Notes under the pieces: model-generated
The model's input: the letters and a program-made list of their open reading frames with translations, nothing else
Told to the model about the DNA's origin: nothing
Databases searched by the model: none
Shown here: positions 63,536-64,000 of the stretch, in pieces
Numbering within the stretch: the first letter of the stretch is position 1
Layout of the letters: the number at the start of each line of letters is the position of its first letter
Origin: Corynebacterium breve
GTDB taxonomy: Bacteria > Actinomycetota > Actinomycetes > Mycobacteriales > Mycobacteriaceae
DNA length: 64,000 nucleotides
Assembly: GCF_030252165.1 (NCBI RefSeq)
Contig: NZ_CP126969.1
Location: forward strand, 620,001 to 684,000
Reading direction: 5' to 3'
Program-made: the position numbers and the translations under genes

Positions 63536-64000
63536 CTACGCCTTAGCTGCAGAATCGGGGTTTCCGGCGCCACCAGCGGATTCTGCAACTGATGGTGGGA
63601 CACCCTCGGCCTGGTTCTGGGTCCACAAGGAGCGAGCCGGAATCTTCGACATGTCTGCGCGGTCTGCGTACTTGCGCGCAACATCTTCGACTTCGTGCAG
63701 CAGTCCTTCGGCCAGCTTGGTTGGGTTGAGTCCCAAGTCGAGGAAGGTGTCATTGACAACGTGGAGCTCGTTCTCAGCGGATTCCTTACGAGGGTTAGGA
63801 ACCATCTCAACCTGTGCGCCGGAGATGTCGGCGATGAGGTTAGCCAGGTCGCGGACGCGGTGGGTCTCGGTCATCTGGTTAAAGATTTTAACGCGCTCGC
63901 CACGTGCTGGCGGGTTTTCAATCGCGATCTGGATGCACTTAGCCATGTCGCGGATATGGATGAACGCGCGGGTTTGCCCACCGGTGCCGTGCACGGTGAG
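63536..64000 (-). CDS. SQD1-like UDP-sulfoquinovose synthase/NAD-dependent epimerase, C-terminal part
   Basis: The frame is open to the window end, so the N-terminal NAD-binding part lies outside. The visible 154 residues have GTGGQTRAFIHIRDMAKCIQ, GERVKIFNQMTETHRVRDLA and PNPRKESAENELHV, which follow plant and bacterial SQD1. SQD1 makes UDP-sulfoquinovose from UDP-glucose and sulfite. The last 30 residues are an Ala/Gly/Ser-rich tail. In an operon with the glycosyltransferase. Confidence 0.8.
   Translation of the reverse strand, partial: LTVHGTGGQTRAFIHIRDMAKCIQIAIENPPARGERVKIFNQMTETHRVRDLANLIADISGAQVEMVPNPRKESAENELHVVNDTFLDLGLNPTKLAEGLLHEVEDVARKYADRADMSKIPARSLWTQNQAEGVPPSVAESAGGAGNPDSAAKA

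Overview
The window is chromosomal DNA of a Corynebacterium species. The RpfB/Rpf2-type resuscitation factor, the BetP-like carrier, the second GAPDH (GapB/GapX type), the Glp/GlpR cell-division pair and the MprA-MprB-PepD module all look corynebacterial. The order mprA-mprB-pepD-mogA-mscL-SAF protein-fau-galU-moeA/glp-rimJ-glpR ... pmt/rsmI-metG-tatD-rpfB-ksgA-ispE follows the order known from Mycobacterium tuberculosis. No rRNA, tRNA or CRISPR array was found. The species cannot be named from the sequence.

Layout. 1-9.3 kb: end of an acyl-CoA thioesterase, an ETF operon with a b-type cytochrome carrying three N-terminal RGLPR repeats, a flavin monooxygenase, purN-purH, and a membrane protein/lipoprotein pair with a beta-lactamase-like fold. 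9.4-14.1 kb: ribosomal proteins without zinc-binding cysteine pairs (rpsR-rpsN-rpmG-rpmB and rpmE-rpmF) around a NarL-type two-component system that is divergent from a CPBP membrane protease. 14.4-19.4 kb: MprA/MprB envelope-stress system, PepD protease, a MogA-like protein and MscL. 19.4-25.7 kb: SAF protein, fau, galU, glp, rimJ-like gene, glpR and a CDF-like protein. 25.7-31.3 kb: two alkylation-repair genes, a DoxX/zinc-finger pair, a large unknown membrane protein and protein mannosyltransferase. 31.4-44.6 kb: rsmI, betP, metG, an exporter, a RecQ-phosphoribosyltransferase fusion, tatD, rpfB, ksgA and ispE. 44.6-50.2 kb: a probable zinc metallochaperone behind a Zur/Fur-like box, an ABC-F ATPase, ppk2 and mpg. 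50.23-54.67 kb: a small integrative element. 54.7-64 kb: HAD phosphatase, HIBCH-like hydrolase, a DUF6882-like protein, gapB, a secreted subtilase followed by a free-standing propeptide-like protein, and a sulfolipid-type glycosyltransferase/SQD1 pair cut by the window end.

Most notable structures. (1) The integrative element can be delimited to the base. A 9-bp sequence, CCCAGCTAG, sits at both ends. Joining the flanks across it rebuilds an mpg gene that starts with ATG inside the end of the upstream HAD gene, so the insertion replaced the first codons of mpg. The element has a tyrosine recombinase, matching CTGGCAC repeat groups at both ends, and an excisionase-like gene broken by an IS3-family element. 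(2) The 149-residue secreted protein after the subtilase resembles the subtilase's own I9 propeptide and may be a trans-acting inhibitor or chaperone. (3) At least 15 genes have a TANNNT hexamer 6-8 bases before the start codon and no ribosome binding site, the signature of leaderless mRNAs. This decides several starts, and one divergent pair has overlapping -10 boxes. (4) Candidate operators for GlxR (rpfB), MtrA (betP), Zur (metallochaperone), the NarL-type regulator and an unknown regulator of the subtilase can be read directly.

All functions are inferred from sequence motifs and family knowledge; no database search was possible.
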